Assembly: GCA_003133665.1 (NCBI GenBank)
Contig: PKYK01000006.1
Coordinates: forward strand, 1-64,000
From: Acidimicrobiaceae bacterium
GTDB taxonomy: Bacteria > Actinomycetota > Acidimicrobiia > Acidimicrobiales > RAAP-2
DNA length: 64,000 nt
Reading direction: 5' to 3'
A model generated the notes under the pieces. The model searched no databases, had not been told where the DNA came from, and worked only from the letters and a program-made list of their open reading frames with translations. Positions 28,855 to 39,692 of the stretch are shown here, piece after piece. The number at the start of each line of letters is the position of its first letter. The stretch's first letter is position 1. The translations under genes were made by a program, and so were the position numbers.

Positions 28855-31065
28855 TCAGGACTTAAACAGGAAATCGGCTTCTTCGTCATCGACGAAGAGT
28901 CGCAGTTCGTCGACCATCTCGGGCTCGCCGCGCAGCGCGTTCTCGCGCACCATCGAGACCGCGACGTCCCGGGCCGCCAACAGGAGGTCCTCGTCGTCGC
29001 GAAGCGAGGCCAGCCGCAAGTCGCTGCGCCCGCGTTGACGCGTGCCGAGCAGCGTCCCCTCGCCACGCAGATCGAGGTCGATCTCGGCGAGGGCGAAACC
29101 GTCGTTCGATGCCACGAGCGCCTCGAGGCGTCGTGTCCCGTCGTCGCTCGGCGGATCACCCAGCAAGAAGCAGTAGCTCCGCTCACCGCTTCGCCCGACC
29201 CGCCCGCGCAGCTGGTGCAGCTGGGCGAGTCCGAAGCGCCAGGCGTCCTCGATGACGATGACGCTCGCCTCGGGCACGTCGACGCCGACCTCGATGACGA
29301 CGGTCGCCACCAGCACGTCGATCTCCCCCGCGCGGAACTGGGCCATCACCTCGTCCTTGTCCGGTCCCTTCATCTGGCCGTGGAGCAGGCCCACGCAGAG
29401 CCCGCGCAGCTCCTCGAGCGCCAGTCGGTCGCGTTCCTTCACGGCACTCGTCGCCTCGACGCGGTCCGAACCCTCCACCAGGGGACAGATCACGTAGGCG
29501 CGTCGCCCGGCCGCGACCTCTTCGCGCACCCTCGCCCAGCTGGCCGCCACCGCGTCGGCGTCACGAGCCCACTCGGTGCTGATCGGCACCCGCCCGCTCG
29601 GCAGTTCGTCCAGTACCGAGCGGTCCAGGTCGCCAAAGACCACCATCGCGGCGGTGCGCGGGATCGGTGTTGCGGTCATCACCAGCAGATCGGGATCGGC
29701 CGCCTCGACGGAATGCGCTCGGCCCTTCTCGCGCAACGTGGCGCGCTGTTCGACCCCGAAGCGGTGCTGCTCGTCGATGACGATCGCCCCGAGGGCGCGA
29801 AAGCGCACGTCGTCGGTGAGCAGCGCGTGCGTGCCGACGACGATGTCGACCGACCCCGCGCGCAGTCCTTCGAGCACCGACTGGCGATCCTTCGCGCGCA
29901 GCCGTCCGGTCAGCAGCTCGATGGACAGGGGTCGTTCCCCGCCCAGCACCGCGGGGTCGAGGATGGTCAGACCCTCGAGGTCGCGGCGGATCGAAGCGAG
30001 ATGCTGTTCGGCGAGCACCTCGGTCGGGGCCATCAGAGCCCCCTGGCGCCCGCCGTCGATTGCGGCGAGCAACGCGGTCAGCGCCACCATCGTCTTGCCG
30101 GAACCGACGTCACCCTGGAGCAGCCGATGCATCGGCAGCGGCGAGGCCATGTCACCGGCGATCTCACCCAGGACCCGGCGCTGCGCCGAGGTCAGCGTAA
30201 AGCGGTGGCCCGCGAGAAAACGCCGCACCAGCGATGACGAGGTGTCGAAGAGCGCCCCCGGCGACACGTCGAGATCGTCGAGGTGCATGGGGTGGCGGAT
30301 GCCGGCCGCCGTCTCCTCGAGGCGTCGACGGCGAAGGGCGAGCAACAACTGCAGGCGCAAGAACTCGTCGAAGACCAGGCGCCGTCGCGCGGGTGCCACG
30401 TCGTTGATCTCGGCGGGCAGGTGGATCCCCCACAGCGACGTCGTGCGGTCCACGAGCGCCAGCGAACGCCGCACCGACTCGGGGACGGGATCGAGCAACG
30501 GCCCGGCGCGGCGCAGGGACTCCTCGATGAATCCGCCCATCTCCCAACTGGTGAGACCGGCCTTGCCCGACGCCGGGTAGATCGGCACCACGCGGCCCAC
30601 CCTCGACGCGTCGCGGTCCTCGCCCGCGGAGCCGATGATGACGTCGACGACGGGGTTCGCCATCTGACGCTGTCCGCGAAAGTCGGTCACCTTGCCAAAG
30701 AAGAGCGCCTGCACGCCGACGGGCAGTTGGCGTTCGCGCCACGCCTGGTTGAAGAAGACGACGTGGAGCGATCCGCCCTCGTCACTGACCGTGACCTCGA
30801 CCATGGCGCGACCCTGTTTCGTCCGCCGGCCGCGAATCGTGCGCACCTCGCCAAAGACCGCCGCCTCGTCACCGATCGTGAGATCCGACAGGTCGACCCG
30901 TTTGGTTCGATCGATATAGCGACGCGGATAGACCGTCAGCAGGTCGAAGACCGTCTCGATCCCCAGCGAGGCGAGGGCGGCCTCGCGTTTCTCACCGACG
31001 TGGCGCAGCTGGCCGACGGTCACGTCGCCTAGCTGGCGTAGTCGGCGCGGCGCCGATTCACTCAC
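28855..31065 (-). CDS. recG: ATP-dependent DNA helicase RecG
   Basis: GDVGSGKTMVALTALLAAI...DEQHRFGV...MTATPIPRTAAM; start GTG 31065. Confidence 0.96.
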   Translation of the reverse strand: MSESAPRRLRQLGDVTVGQLRHVGEKREAALASLGIETVFDLLTVYPRRYIDRTKRVDLSDLTIGDEAAVFGEVRTIRGRRTKQGRAMVEVTVSDEGGSLHVVFFNQAWRERQLPVGVQALFFGKVTDFRGQRQMANPVVDVIIGSAGEDRDASRVGRVVPIYPASGKAGLTSWEMGGFIEESLRRAGPLLDPVPESVRRSLALVDRTTSLWGIHLPAEINDVAPARRRLVFDEFLRLQLLLALRRRRLEETAAGIRHPMHLDDLDVSPGALFDTSSSLVRRFLAGHRFTLTSAQRRVLGEIAGDMASPLPMHRLLQGDVGSGKTMVALTALLAAIDGGRQGALMAPTEVLAEQHLASIRRDLEGLTILDPAVLGGERPLSIELLTGRLRAKDRQSVLEGLRAGSVDIVVGTHALLTDDVRFRALGAIVIDEQHRFGVEQRATLREKGRAHSVEAADPDLLVMTATPIPRTAAMVVFGDLDRSVLDELPSGRVPISTEWARDADAVAASWARVREEVAAGRRAYVICPLVEGSDRVEATSAVKERDRLALEELRGLCVGLLHGQMKGPDKDEVMAQFRAGEIDVLVATVVIEVGVDVPEASVIVIEDAWRFGLAQLHQLRGRVGRSGERSYCFLLGDPPSDDGTRRLEALVASNDGFALAEIDLDLRGEGTLLGTRQRGRSDLRLASLRDDEDLLLAARDVAVSMVRENALRGEPEMVDELRLFVDDEEADFLFKS

Positions 31066-32705
31066 TCGATGCCGAAGTAATAGGGGTAGAGCGGTTGACC
31101 GCCGTGGTGCACCTCCACGTTGAGCGAGGGGAACTCCTCGGACAGGTACTCGGTGATGCGCCGGGTCGTCGCCGGCGACGAACCATCGCCTTCGATGATG
31201 GTGACGAGCTCGTGCTGCTCGTTGACGAGGTCGGCCAGCAACTCGCTGGCGGCCATCGCGACGGAGTCGGCGACGGAGCGCACGCCGCGCGCGCTGAGAC
31301 CGATCCAGTCGCCCACGTGCACCGCACCGACGTCGGTCATCGTGTCGCGCACCGCCCGGGTCACCTCGGCGGCGAGCACGTGGGTCGCCGATTCGCACAT
31401 GGCGGCGGCGTTCTGCTGGGCCGACGCGTCGGGGTCGTAGGAGAGCAGGGCGGCGAAGCCTTCCACGATGGAGTTGGTCGGCACCACCGTGACGGTCTGG
31501 TCCACTATCTTCGCGACCTGTTCGGCCACGGACCGAATGTTCTTGTTGTTCGGCAGGATCACCACTTGGCCCGAACCGGTGGCGTGCACCGCGTCCACGA
31601 GGTCAGCGGTCGACGGATTCATCGACTGGCCGCCCTTGACCAGGGTGCGCACGCCGAGCGAACGGAAGATCCGCCCGATGCCTTCGCCGACCACGACGGC
31701 CACGACCGCCGTGGCGGGCGGCGGCTCGGTGTTCACGTCCTCGGGCTGCTCGCTGATTCCCTCGCACACCCATCGTTCCTCGATCACCTGATCGTTGAGA
31801 TCGGTGATCCGTATCTCGCGCGGCCGACCGGCGTCGAGGGAGGCCTCGATGGCCGCCCCGATGTCGTCGGTGTGGATGTGGCAGTTGAAGATCCCATCTC
31901 CCCCGACGATCACGATGGAGTCGCCGATCCCGGCCCAGACCTCTCGGAAGGCGTGCATCTTGTGGTCTTCGGCGTCGAGCAGGTACATCACCTCGTAGCG
32001 CAGCACGGCGGCGTCACTCTGGCCGTCGCCCGGCACCGGCTCGACGAGGTGCACGCTGATCGATTCGACCGGCGGCGCCTGGGGCAGTGGATCGTTCGCG
32101 ACGACGCTGCACAACGCGTCGAACAGCAGCAAGAGACCGGTGCCGCCCGAGTCGACGACGCCGGCCTGCTTCAGGACCGGAAGCTGTTCGGGCGTGTGCG
32201 CCAACGCGACACGGGCGCGGTCGCGAGCCGATCGCACGAGTCGCACCAGCGAGCCGCTCTGCGCGCGAGCTCCTTCGGCGGCCGCGCGCGCCACCGAGAG
32301 AATGGTTCCCTCGACCGGGCGCACCACGGCCTGGCGGGCGAGGACGTCGGCGTGTTCGAGCGACTCGGCGAGCAACTCGGACGTGATCTCCTTGACCACC
32401 TTGAACTTCTCCACCAGACCGCGCAGCAACTGGGACAGGATGACGCCGGAATTGCCCCGCGCACCCATCAGCGAGCCCTGGGCAATGGCCTGGCAGACCT
32501 TCTCCATCGGGGGGTTGGCCCCCAGTGTTTCGAGGGCGGCCACCACCGATTCGATGGTCAGGGTCATGTTGGTCCCCGTATCGCCATCGGGCACCGGATA
32601 GACGTTCAGACGGTTGATGACTTCCCGGTGAGCGCGCAAAAGCTCCGCAAACGTGGAGATCGAAGCCCGCAGGTCAGCGGCGGACAGCGTCGTTGAAGAT
32701 GTCAT
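31062..32705 (-). CDS. DAK2-domain protein (FakA/YloV-like)
   Basis: [24 protein letters not shown]...[16 protein letters not shown]; upstream of recG. Confidence 0.92.
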   Translation of the reverse strand: MTSSTTLSAADLRASISTFAELLRAHREVINRLNVYPVPDGDTGTNMTLTIESVVAALETLGANPPMEKVCQAIAQGSLMGARGNSGVILSQLLRGLVEKFKVVKEITSELLAESLEHADVLARQAVVRPVEGTILSVARAAAEGARAQSGSLVRLVRSARDRARVALAHTPEQLPVLKQAGVVDSGGTGLLLLFDALCSVVANDPLPQAPPVESISVHLVEPVPGDGQSDAAVLRYEVMYLLDAEDHKMHAFREVWAGIGDSIVIVGGDGIFNCHIHTDDIGAAIEASLDAGRPREIRITDLNDQVIEERWVCEGISEQPEDVNTEPPPATAVVAVVVGEGIGRIFRSLGVRTLVKGGQSMNPSTADLVDAVHATGSGQVVILPNNKNIRSVAEQVAKIVDQTVTVVPTNSIVEGFAALLSYDPDASAQQNAAAMCESATHVLAAEVTRAVRDTMTDVGAVHVGDWIGLSARGVRSVADSVAMAASELLADLVNEQHELVTIIEGDGSSPATTRRITEYLSEEFPSLNVEVHHGGQPLYPYYFGIE

Positions 32706-32723
32706 CGCTAGCGATGCTACAAT
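32693..32723 (+). promoter_or_regulatory. Candidate sigma-70-type promoter for rpmB (TTGAAG-N19-TACAAT)
   Basis: Directly read; followed by aaggag RBS and rpmB ATG. Confidence 0.4.
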
Positions 32724-32785
32724 GGTCATTCGGTTTCTACCGGCGGCTGCAACGTGCGGCGGACGGAATAAGGAGAATGTTCACC

Positions 32786-32995
32786 ATGGCAGCAGTCTGC
32801 GAAATCTGCGGCAAGAAGCCGTCGTTCGGCATGAACGTCTCGCACTCGCACCGTCGCACCAAGCGTCGTTGGAACCCGAACATCCAGCGCGTGCGCGCCC
32901 TCGTCGGCGGCACGCCCAAGCGGGTCAACGTCTGCACCGGCTGCCTGCGCTCGGGCAAGATCACCAAGCCCGCGCGCCGCAAGGCCAACGCCTAA
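32786..32995 (+). CDS. rpmB: 50S ribosomal protein L28
   Basis: [39 protein letters not shown]. Confidence 0.96.
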   Translation: MAAVCEICGKKPSFGMNVSHSHRRTKRRWNPNIQRVRALVGGTPKRVNVCTGCLRSGKITKPARRKANA

Positions 32996-33006
32996 CCCTT
33001 CAGCTC

Positions 33007-33960
33007 CTAGAGTTGATGCTGCCACCCTCGACGTTCGAAATCGTCGCCATTCCACGTGCGTTTGGCCGGGTTCGCCACCACGTGACCAATGGTGATGGGC
33101 GGGCGAAGGCCCCGGTCGTGGAAGATCAGTCGAAGCCGCGCGGCGTCATCGGTCGCGATCAGCAACTCGTAGTCCTCGCCGCCGCTGATCGACTCCTCGA
33201 GCGTGGCGCCCGGGGCGACGGGCACGTAGTCGAGCACGAAGCCGACCCGCGAAGCGTCGGCGAGACGATGAAGGTCGAGCCCGAGGCCGTCACTGAGGTC
33301 CATCATCGCGTGGACGCCCGCGCCGCGCGCCCCGATCCCCTCTGCGATGCGCGGCCAGGGACGGCGGTGCGCGACGACCAGCTCGTCTTCCAGACGGGCC
33401 CCCGCGCGACGTCGTCGCAGGCCGGCGGCGGAGCGGCCCAGCGGACCGGTCACGACAAGCTCATCACCGGGCCGGGCGCCACTTCGCAGCACCGCCCCGC
33501 GCCCCGGGCACTCGCCGAACACGGTGACCGCCACGAACACGTCGTGGGCCTGCGTCAGGTCGCCGCCCACGATCGGACAGTTCGTCATGGCGGCGGCGTC
33601 GGCGATTCCCCGATGCAGCTCCTCGAGGTCAGTGCCGGGCGGAGAACCCACGGCCACGACCGCCCCGCGGGGCCGGGCGCCCATCGCCGCCAGGTCCGAC
33701 ACCGCCGCGGCCACGGCTTTGAAGCCCAGATCCTCGAGTGGAAAAAGTTCAGCGTCGAGGTCAATGCCCAGTACGGCAACGTCGGTGCTGATCAGCGCCT
33801 CGCCGACGAAGGGGGCCAGCACCGCGGCATCGTCGCCCACGTGGACCTCGCCTTTGGGAATTGTACGACGACCTACGATAGCGGCGATACGCTCCAATAT
33901 GTCATCTTCGCGTCGGACGAGCTCCCCTTGGGGAGCGGGTGGGTCGTTAGTCGCGGGCAT
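33007..33960 (-). CDS. thiL: Thiamine-monophosphate kinase
   Basis: VHVGDDAAVL...STDVAVLGIDLD...GARPRGAVVAVGSPPGTD...MMDLSDGLGLDLHRLA. Confidence 0.93.
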   Translation of the reverse strand: MPATNDPPAPQGELVRREDDILERIAAIVGRRTIPKGEVHVGDDAAVLAPFVGEALISTDVAVLGIDLDAELFPLEDLGFKAVAAAVSDLAAMGARPRGAVVAVGSPPGTDLEELHRGIADAAAMTNCPIVGGDLTQAHDVFVAVTVFGECPGRGAVLRSGARPGDELVVTGPLGRSAAGLRRRRAGARLEDELVVAHRRPWPRIAEGIGARGAGVHAMMDLSDGLGLDLHRLADASRVGFVLDYVPVAPGATLEESISGGEDYELLIATDDAARLRLIFHDRGLRPPITIGHVVANPAKRTWNGDDFERRGWQHQL

Positions 33961-33998
33961 GACGCTGGCTTGGCAGTGACGCGTGGCACTGAGGCGAC

Positions 33999-35813
33999 GT
34001 GCGAAACATGGAGGAATTGAACTTGACGTACCCCACCCGGAACAAGAAACTCATCGATTGGGTTGAGGAAGTAGCGCAGCTCACTACCCCCGATCGTATC
34101 CAATGGTGCGACGGATCGGCCGATGAGTACGACGAGCTGTGTCAGTTGCTCGTCGACAACGGAACGTTCACGAAGCTCTCGGACGCGAAGCGTCCGCACA
34201 GCTACTACGCGACGTCCGATGCGGGCGACGTGGCTCGCGTCGAGGATCGAACCTTCATCTGCTCCGAGCGCGAGATCGACGCGGGACCGACCAACAACTG
34301 GCGCGACCCTTCCGAGATGCGCGCCACCCTGAAGGACCTCTTCAAGGGTTCGATGAAGGGCCGCACGATGTACGTCATCCCCTTCTCGATGGGTCCGCTC
34401 GGATCCAACATCTCGCACATCGGCGTCGAGATCACCGACTCGCCGTACGTGACGGTCTCCATGCGCATCATGACCCGCATGGGCACCGGCGCGCTCGAGG
34501 TGATGGGCGAGACCGGCTCGTTCGTCCCGTGCCTGCACTCGGTGGGCATGCCGCTCGCCGAGGGCCAGCCCGACGTGAAGTGGCCGTGTGACCATGAGAA
34601 CAAGTACATCGTGCAGTTCCCCGAAACCCACGAGATCATCTCCTACGGTTCGGGCTACGGCGGCAACGCCCTGCTGGGCAAGAAGTGCTTCGCGTTGCGC
34701 ATCGCGTCGGTCCTGGCGCGCGACGCCGGTTGGCTCGCCGAGCACATGCTGATCCTGAAACTGACCAACCCCGACGGAGAGTCGCGCTACGTCACCGGGG
34801 CCTTCCCGAGTGCGTGCGGCAAGACGAATCTCGCCATGCTGGTGCCGACGCTGCCGGGCTGGAAGGTCGAGACGATCGGCGACGACATCTGCTGGATGAA
34901 GCCGGGCCCCGACGGGCGCCTCTACGCGATCAATCCCGAGGCCGGCTTCTTCGGCGTGGCGCCCGGTACCAACATGCTGACGAACCCCAACGCCATGTAC
35001 TCCATCGAGGCCAACACCATCTTCACCAACACCGCTCTCACGAGTGACGGCGACGTGTGGTGGGAGGGAATGGGCGAACCGCCCGAGAACCTCACCGACT
35101 GGAAGGGTCAGCCCTGGAACAAGGAGCTGGGCACCCCGGCCGCGCACCCGAACTCCCGGTTCACGGCTCCGGCCGCCCAGGACCCCGCCATCGCGCCCGA
35201 GTGGGAGGACCCCGCCGGCGTCCCGATCGACGCGATTCTCCTCGGGGGCCGGCGCGCCAGCGTGATCCCGCTGGTCTTCCAGTCACGCAGTTGGGACCAC
35301 GGCGTCTTCTTGGGTTCCATCATGGCCTCGGAGACCACCGCCGCGGCCACGGGGGCGGTCGGCAACCTGCGCCGTGACCCCTTTGCCATGCTGCCGTTCT
35401 GCGGCTACAACATGGCCGACTACTTCAGCCACTGGCTCGGTTTCTCCGACCGGTTCGACGAGGCGAAGCTGCCCAAGATCTTCTACGTGAACTGGTTCCG
35501 CAAGGGTAACGACGGCCGCTGGCTCTGGCCCGGTTACGGTGAGAACAGCCGCGTGCTCGAGTGGGTCTTCGACCGGGTGGCCGGTCGCGGTGAGGCGGTC
35601 GAAACGCCCATCGGCTTCGTGCCCACGCACTCGGCGCTCAACGTCGAAGGGTTGAACGTGACACCGGCCGACATGAACGAGTTGCTCACCGTGCACCGGG
35701 ACGAATGGCGTGACGAAGTGCCGAGGATCCGCGAGCACTTCGCCCAGTTCGGCGACCAGTTGCCCGCGAGACTGCGGGCCCAGGTGGACGACCTCGAAGC
35801 CCGGCTGCAGTAG
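33999..35813 (+). CDS. pckG: Phosphoenolpyruvate carboxykinase (GTP)
   Basis: [35 protein letters not shown]-class PEPCK throughout. Confidence 0.97.
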   Translation: MRNMEELNLTYPTRNKKLIDWVEEVAQLTTPDRIQWCDGSADEYDELCQLLVDNGTFTKLSDAKRPHSYYATSDAGDVARVEDRTFICSEREIDAGPTNNWRDPSEMRATLKDLFKGSMKGRTMYVIPFSMGPLGSNISHIGVEITDSPYVTVSMRIMTRMGTGALEVMGETGSFVPCLHSVGMPLAEGQPDVKWPCDHENKYIVQFPETHEIISYGSGYGGNALLGKKCFALRIASVLARDAGWLAEHMLILKLTNPDGESRYVTGAFPSACGKTNLAMLVPTLPGWKVETIGDDICWMKPGPDGRLYAINPEAGFFGVAPGTNMLTNPNAMYSIEANTIFTNTALTSDGDVWWEGMGEPPENLTDWKGQPWNKELGTPAAHPNSRFTAPAAQDPAIAPEWEDPAGVPIDAILLGGRRASVIPLVFQSRSWDHGVFLGSIMASETTAAATGAVGNLRRDPFAMLPFCGYNMADYFSHWLGFSDRFDEAKLPKIFYVNWFRKGNDGRWLWPGYGENSRVLEWVFDRVAGRGEAVETPIGFVPTHSALNVEGLNVTPADMNELLTVHRDEWRDEVPRIREHFAQFGDQLPARLRAQVDDLEARLQ

Positions 35814-35816
35814 GGG

Positions 35817-37118
35817 TCAGTCGGCGGTTTCGGCGTCGGCGACAATCAGACGAGGTCCCGACGGCCAGTCGAAGTAGCGCCACGTCCAGTTGATCATCAC
35901 GCGCAGCCGGTTGCGGAAGCCCACCAGGTAGAACAGGTGCAGGGCCAGCCAGGCGAGCCACCCCGGGGTCCCCTTGATGATGCCCCCGCGGGGCAGCTGG
36001 GCGACCGCCGCGTGGCGGCCGATGGTGGCCATGATGCCCTTGTTGCGGTACTCGAACGGCTCGGTTGGCTCGCCTTCGAGCACGCGCAGTATCTGCGCCG
36101 CACAGTGTCGACCAGACTGGATCGCCACCGGCGCCAGTTGCGGACAGAACTCGGTGCTCGTCCGGGGTACGGCCGCGGCGTCGCCCACGGCCCATACGTT
36201 GGCGCTCTCGACCAGGCGAAGGTCGGGCGTCACGCGTGCGCGCCCGCCGGGGCCCGGCGTCACCTGGAGGTCGTGGGCCAGGGTGCCGCTGGCCGTCACG
36301 CCCGCCGCCCAGATCACGGCCGCCGTCTCCAGACGCTCGCCATCGGCGAACCGGATGGCGTGCTCTTCGACCTCGACGACCGAACGGCCGAACTCGATCT
36401 CCACGCCCATGTCACGCAATTCCTTCGCGGCGTAGGCGCTGGCCTTCTCGGGAAACGCCGTCAGCAGTCGCGGCGCCAGGTCGACGAGCAGCACGCGGAC
36501 CTTGGCCGGGTCGAGACGCAGACCGTCACGACGAATCATGATGCTGATCAGTTCGGATAACGCACCCGCGGTCTCGACCCCGGTGGGACCGCCACCGACG
36601 ACGACGAAGTTGAGCGCCACCGGGGTGCTCTCGGCCTGGACGTCGGCGTCTTCGAGCGAGAGGAGCAACCGGTTGCGCAGGTGGCGCGCGTCGGCCAGAG
36701 AGTAGAGCGGCATGGCGTAGCTCGAGGCACCGGGAATCCCGAAGAACGCGGCGGTGGCGCCGGTCGCGACGACCAGGTGATCGAAGGGGATCGGCGTGCC
36801 GTCTTCGAGCGTGACGACGCTGGCGACGTGATTCACGTCGCGCACGCGACCGTGGCGAAAGAAGATGTTGTCGGCGTCGCCGAAGATCGTGCGAATCGGA
36901 TAGGCCACGTCGGCCGGTTCCAATCCGGCGGTGGCGACCTGGTAGAGCAGCGGCAAGAAGGTGTGGAAGTTGTGCTTGTCGATGATGGTGACGCGCACCT
37001 TCTTCTTGGCCAACCCCCGGGCGGTGGCGATGCCGGCGAATCCCCCGCCGATGATGACCACGTGGGGCAGGCGATCGAGACGCGGATGCGAGGCCGCAGC
37101 GCTGGGGGACGTGGTCAT
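35817..37118 (-). CDS. Type II NADH dehydrogenase-like FAD oxidoreductase
   Basis: HVVIIGGGFAGIATARGLAKKKVRVTIIDKHNFHTFLPLLYQVATAGLEPADVAYPIR... Confidence 0.93.
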   Translation of the reverse strand: MTTSPSAAASHPRLDRLPHVVIIGGGFAGIATARGLAKKKVRVTIIDKHNFHTFLPLLYQVATAGLEPADVAYPIRTIFGDADNIFFRHGRVRDVNHVASVVTLEDGTPIPFDHLVVATGATAAFFGIPGASSYAMPLYSLADARHLRNRLLLSLEDADVQAESTPVALNFVVVGGGPTGVETAGALSELISIMIRRDGLRLDPAKVRVLLVDLAPRLLTAFPEKASAYAAKELRDMGVEIEFGRSVVEVEEHAIRFADGERLETAAVIWAAGVTASGTLAHDLQVTPGPGGRARVTPDLRLVESANVWAVGDAAAVPRTSTEFCPQLAPVAIQSGRHCAAQILRVLEGEPTEPFEYRNKGIMATIGRHAAVAQLPRGGIIKGTPGWLAWLALHLFYLVGFRNRLRVMINWTWRYFDWPSGPRLIVADAETAD

Positions 37119-37155
37119 ATCCCACTACATCATAAAGAGACGGCGAAGGGGATAT

Positions 37156-38454
37156 TCAATGGCGCGCGAAGCGACGTCCCAGGCCATAGACCACCCCGGC
37201 CACCACCATCAACAGCGCGAGCACCTGGTCACCGGCGCCGAACGAGAGAGTGATCCCCACGGGAATCACCGCACCGAGCACCCAGAGCAACTGCTGGCGC
37301 ACCGCGAAGCGGGCGAAGGTTCGACCCTGCGCGCCGGGCGGCACGTGGCGCTGGGTGATCGCGTCGAAGCTCGGCTGGGCCATCGCCGCGCAGAGTCCCA
37401 GCCATCCGGCGAAGAGCGTCTGGGGGATCAGCGTGGGATTCGCGCCGGCGGCGGCGGCGCCCGCGGCGGTGCCGAGCAGCGCCAGGGTCAGTAGCGTCGA
37501 CTCCGGCACGGCGTTTCGAACGCGCGTCACGATCGCGAGCCCCCCGAGCGCGCCGACCCCGCTGATGGCCAGCGCGAACGCATACCAACCGAGACTCGCG
37601 TGCTGTCGGCGAAGTCCGAAGGCGAGCAGGAACGTGGCGAAGCCGACGGCGAATCGCATCAGCGCCGTCGCGCTGAGCCCCCACGAGACCTCGACGTCGC
37701 CCAGGGGGTTGAGCGCGTGCATGTCGCGTTCCTCTTGGGTGAGCGCGGTGTATCTACTGCGCGCGGTCGTGGCGGGGCTCGGCAGGCGGATACTCGCAAC
37801 CGTCGCGCCGACGAAGACAAACGCGGCCGCTACCAGCACACTGGTCGCGCCGAGCCCCTTCAAGAGACCCGCGCCGACGGAACCGACGATGAGGCCCGCC
37901 AACGTGCCGAGCAACGTGAGCTGCGCGTTGAATCCGGCGAAGCCCTGTCGTTCATACCCGTCCTCCAGCGGCCAGCCGGCCTCGCCGACGTTGGCCGGAT
38001 GCTCGCGGAACTGGTCGCTGCGGGCCATCTCGGGCACCAGGGTCCCGCGCGTGACGACGTAGAGCTTCGACGAAACCAGCACCAGGAACGCCTCGGGAAA
38101 CAGCCAGAGAGAGTTCAGGTGCTGGCTCATCGACCAGCAGAGCAGCGCGCGCAGACCGGCCGAGAGCGCCACCAGGATGCGCCGGCCGCTCACCGACTTG
38201 TCGATGAGCGGGCCGAGTAGCGGCGAGACCACCGCGAAAGGGGCGATCGTCAAGAGCAGGTAGGCCAGGACCCTACTCTTGGCCTCGGTCGGCGACACCG
38301 AGAAGAAGAGCGAGCCGGCGAGCGAAATCGTGACGAGGGTGTCGCCCGCCATCATGATGACGTGCACGAGAGCGAGACGGCCGAAGGCCGTGCGTTGATC
38401 GAAGAGGTCCTGAGTGGAGGCCCACGCGAGAGAGCCAAGTCCGCGACGACGCAC
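37156..38454 (-). CDS. MFS transporter
   Basis: AFGRLALVHVIMMAGDTLVTISLAGSLFFSVSPTEAKSRVLAYLLLTIAPFAVVSPLLGPLIDK; start uncertain. Confidence 0.82.
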   Translation of the reverse strand: MRRRGLGSLAWASTQDLFDQRTAFGRLALVHVIMMAGDTLVTISLAGSLFFSVSPTEAKSRVLAYLLLTIAPFAVVSPLLGPLIDKSVSGRRILVALSAGLRALLCWSMSQHLNSLWLFPEAFLVLVSSKLYVVTRGTLVPEMARSDQFREHPANVGEAGWPLEDGYERQGFAGFNAQLTLLGTLAGLIVGSVGAGLLKGLGATSVLVAAAFVFVGATVASIRLPSPATTARSRYTALTQEERDMHALNPLGDVEVSWGLSATALMRFAVGFATFLLAFGLRRQHASLGWYAFALAISGVGALGGLAIVTRVRNAVPESTLLTLALLGTAAGAAAAGANPTLIPQTLFAGWLGLCAAMAQPSFDAITQRHVPPGAQGRTFARFAVRQQLLWVLGAVIPVGITLSFGAGDQVLALLMVVAGVVYGLGRRFARH

Positions 38455-38578
38455 GAACGTTAAGCGTAGGTGATGGCGCGGAATCCCACTGCCGTGCAGG
38501 ACTCGCCGACCGCTAGACCGCTGGCGTGCACGCCCCGTTCTTCCCGCGACGGCGCCGCAAGGACCCAACGAGCACGAA

Positions 38579-38935
38579 CTAGTTCGAGAAGCAGCCGAGT
38601 CGGTAGACGTACTGCGGCATCATCCCCGCTCGACAGTAGGTCGAACGCGGCACGACCTTCCATCGGAGTGTGGACGGGTTCAACCGAAGGACCTCGGTGA
38701 CGCCGACGCCGTGAGCGGCGGTTCCGACCGTCGCCCAGAGGAACGCCCAGTGGCCCTCGCAGCCGAATCGGGCGACCTCCGTCACCGGAAGTGTCGATTC
38801 CATCGCCGCGGACAGGGCCGCCGCCGAACAGGGCGCCGCGAGCGGAGCCCCGGCGTTTACCGCCGTGCTTCGCATCGCGCCCACACCGAGCGCAACGACC
38901 GCGATGACTGAAGCGACGACCCGGAATACCCTCAC
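38579..38935 (-). CDS. Putative secreted hypothetical protein
   Basis: MRVFRVVASVIAVVALGVGAMRSTAVNAGAPLAAPCSAAALSAAMES... signal peptide, 4 Cys. Confidence 0.6.
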   Translation of the reverse strand: MRVFRVVASVIAVVALGVGAMRSTAVNAGAPLAAPCSAAALSAAMESTLPVTEVARFGCEGHWAFLWATVGTAAHGVGVTEVLRLNPSTLRWKVVPRSTYCRAGMMPQYVYRLGCFSN

Positions 38936-38968
38936 CAGCGCAGTTCACCACAGGGAGGCGAACCGGAC

Positions 38969-39586
38969 TTAGACGAGATTCAAGAGTCCCGTGAACAGGG
39001 CCGTCACCATGATCTCCCAATCGGCCTGATCGACCGGTTCGACGGAGATGTCGTCGAGGGTGCGGCCGAACACGATGGCCTGCACCATGACCGCTATGGC
39101 GGGGGCCGGGATGTCGGTGCGCAGCCAGCCGCGGTCTTGACCGTGCTTGGCCACCGCGGTGAGTTCTCTGGTGACGCTGGCCTGCGCCTCGCCGATGATC
39201 CGTCGCAGCTCGGGACGGGTTATCGCGGCCGCCACGATGCGAACCCGGCGCCCCCGGCGCGCCCGGCGATCCTCTTGAGCGGACAGTCTCGCAATCACGG
39301 GCTGCATCGCGACGATGTACTCCTCCATGGAGTTGGACTGCTCACCGATAGTGCGCAACGTCGCGATGTCCTCGGCCGCCATACCGGTGAACATCATCTC
39401 GTAGGCCGCGTCGATGACACCCTCGCGCGAACCGAAGTGGTGGTAGACCGATCCGTAGTTGACCCCGGTCGCCTCACAGATCTCTGGGATGCGAATGAGT
39501 GACTCGTCGCCCTCGTTCAGCCGCTCGATGACCGCTTCGAGAACGGAACGCATGACGGGGGCAGATCGACTCTGTTTAGTCACCAA
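38969..39586 (-). CDS. TetR-family regulator
   Basis: ICEATGVNYGSVYHHFGSREGVIDAAYEMMF HTH. Confidence 0.9.
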   Translation of the reverse strand: MVTKQSRSAPVMRSVLEAVIERLNEGDESLIRIPEICEATGVNYGSVYHHFGSREGVIDAAYEMMFTGMAAEDIATLRTIGEQSNSMEEYIVAMQPVIARLSAQEDRRARRGRRVRIVAAAITRPELRRIIGEAQASVTRELTAVAKHGQDRGWLRTDIPAPAIAVMVQAIVFGRTLDDISVEPVDQADWEIMVTALFTGLLNLV

Positions 39587-39692
39587 AAGTTATCGATTCC
39601 TAATTCTTTATCTAGACATTTTGTAAAACCGGTGCCCCACTGCACTCTAAACAATATTTACCCCCGAATCAAGGCGAAGGCGCCCCGTTAGG

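Noticed and set aside
31095-32696. 533-aa plus-strand ORF
   Set aside because: Antisense to the DAK2-domain gene.
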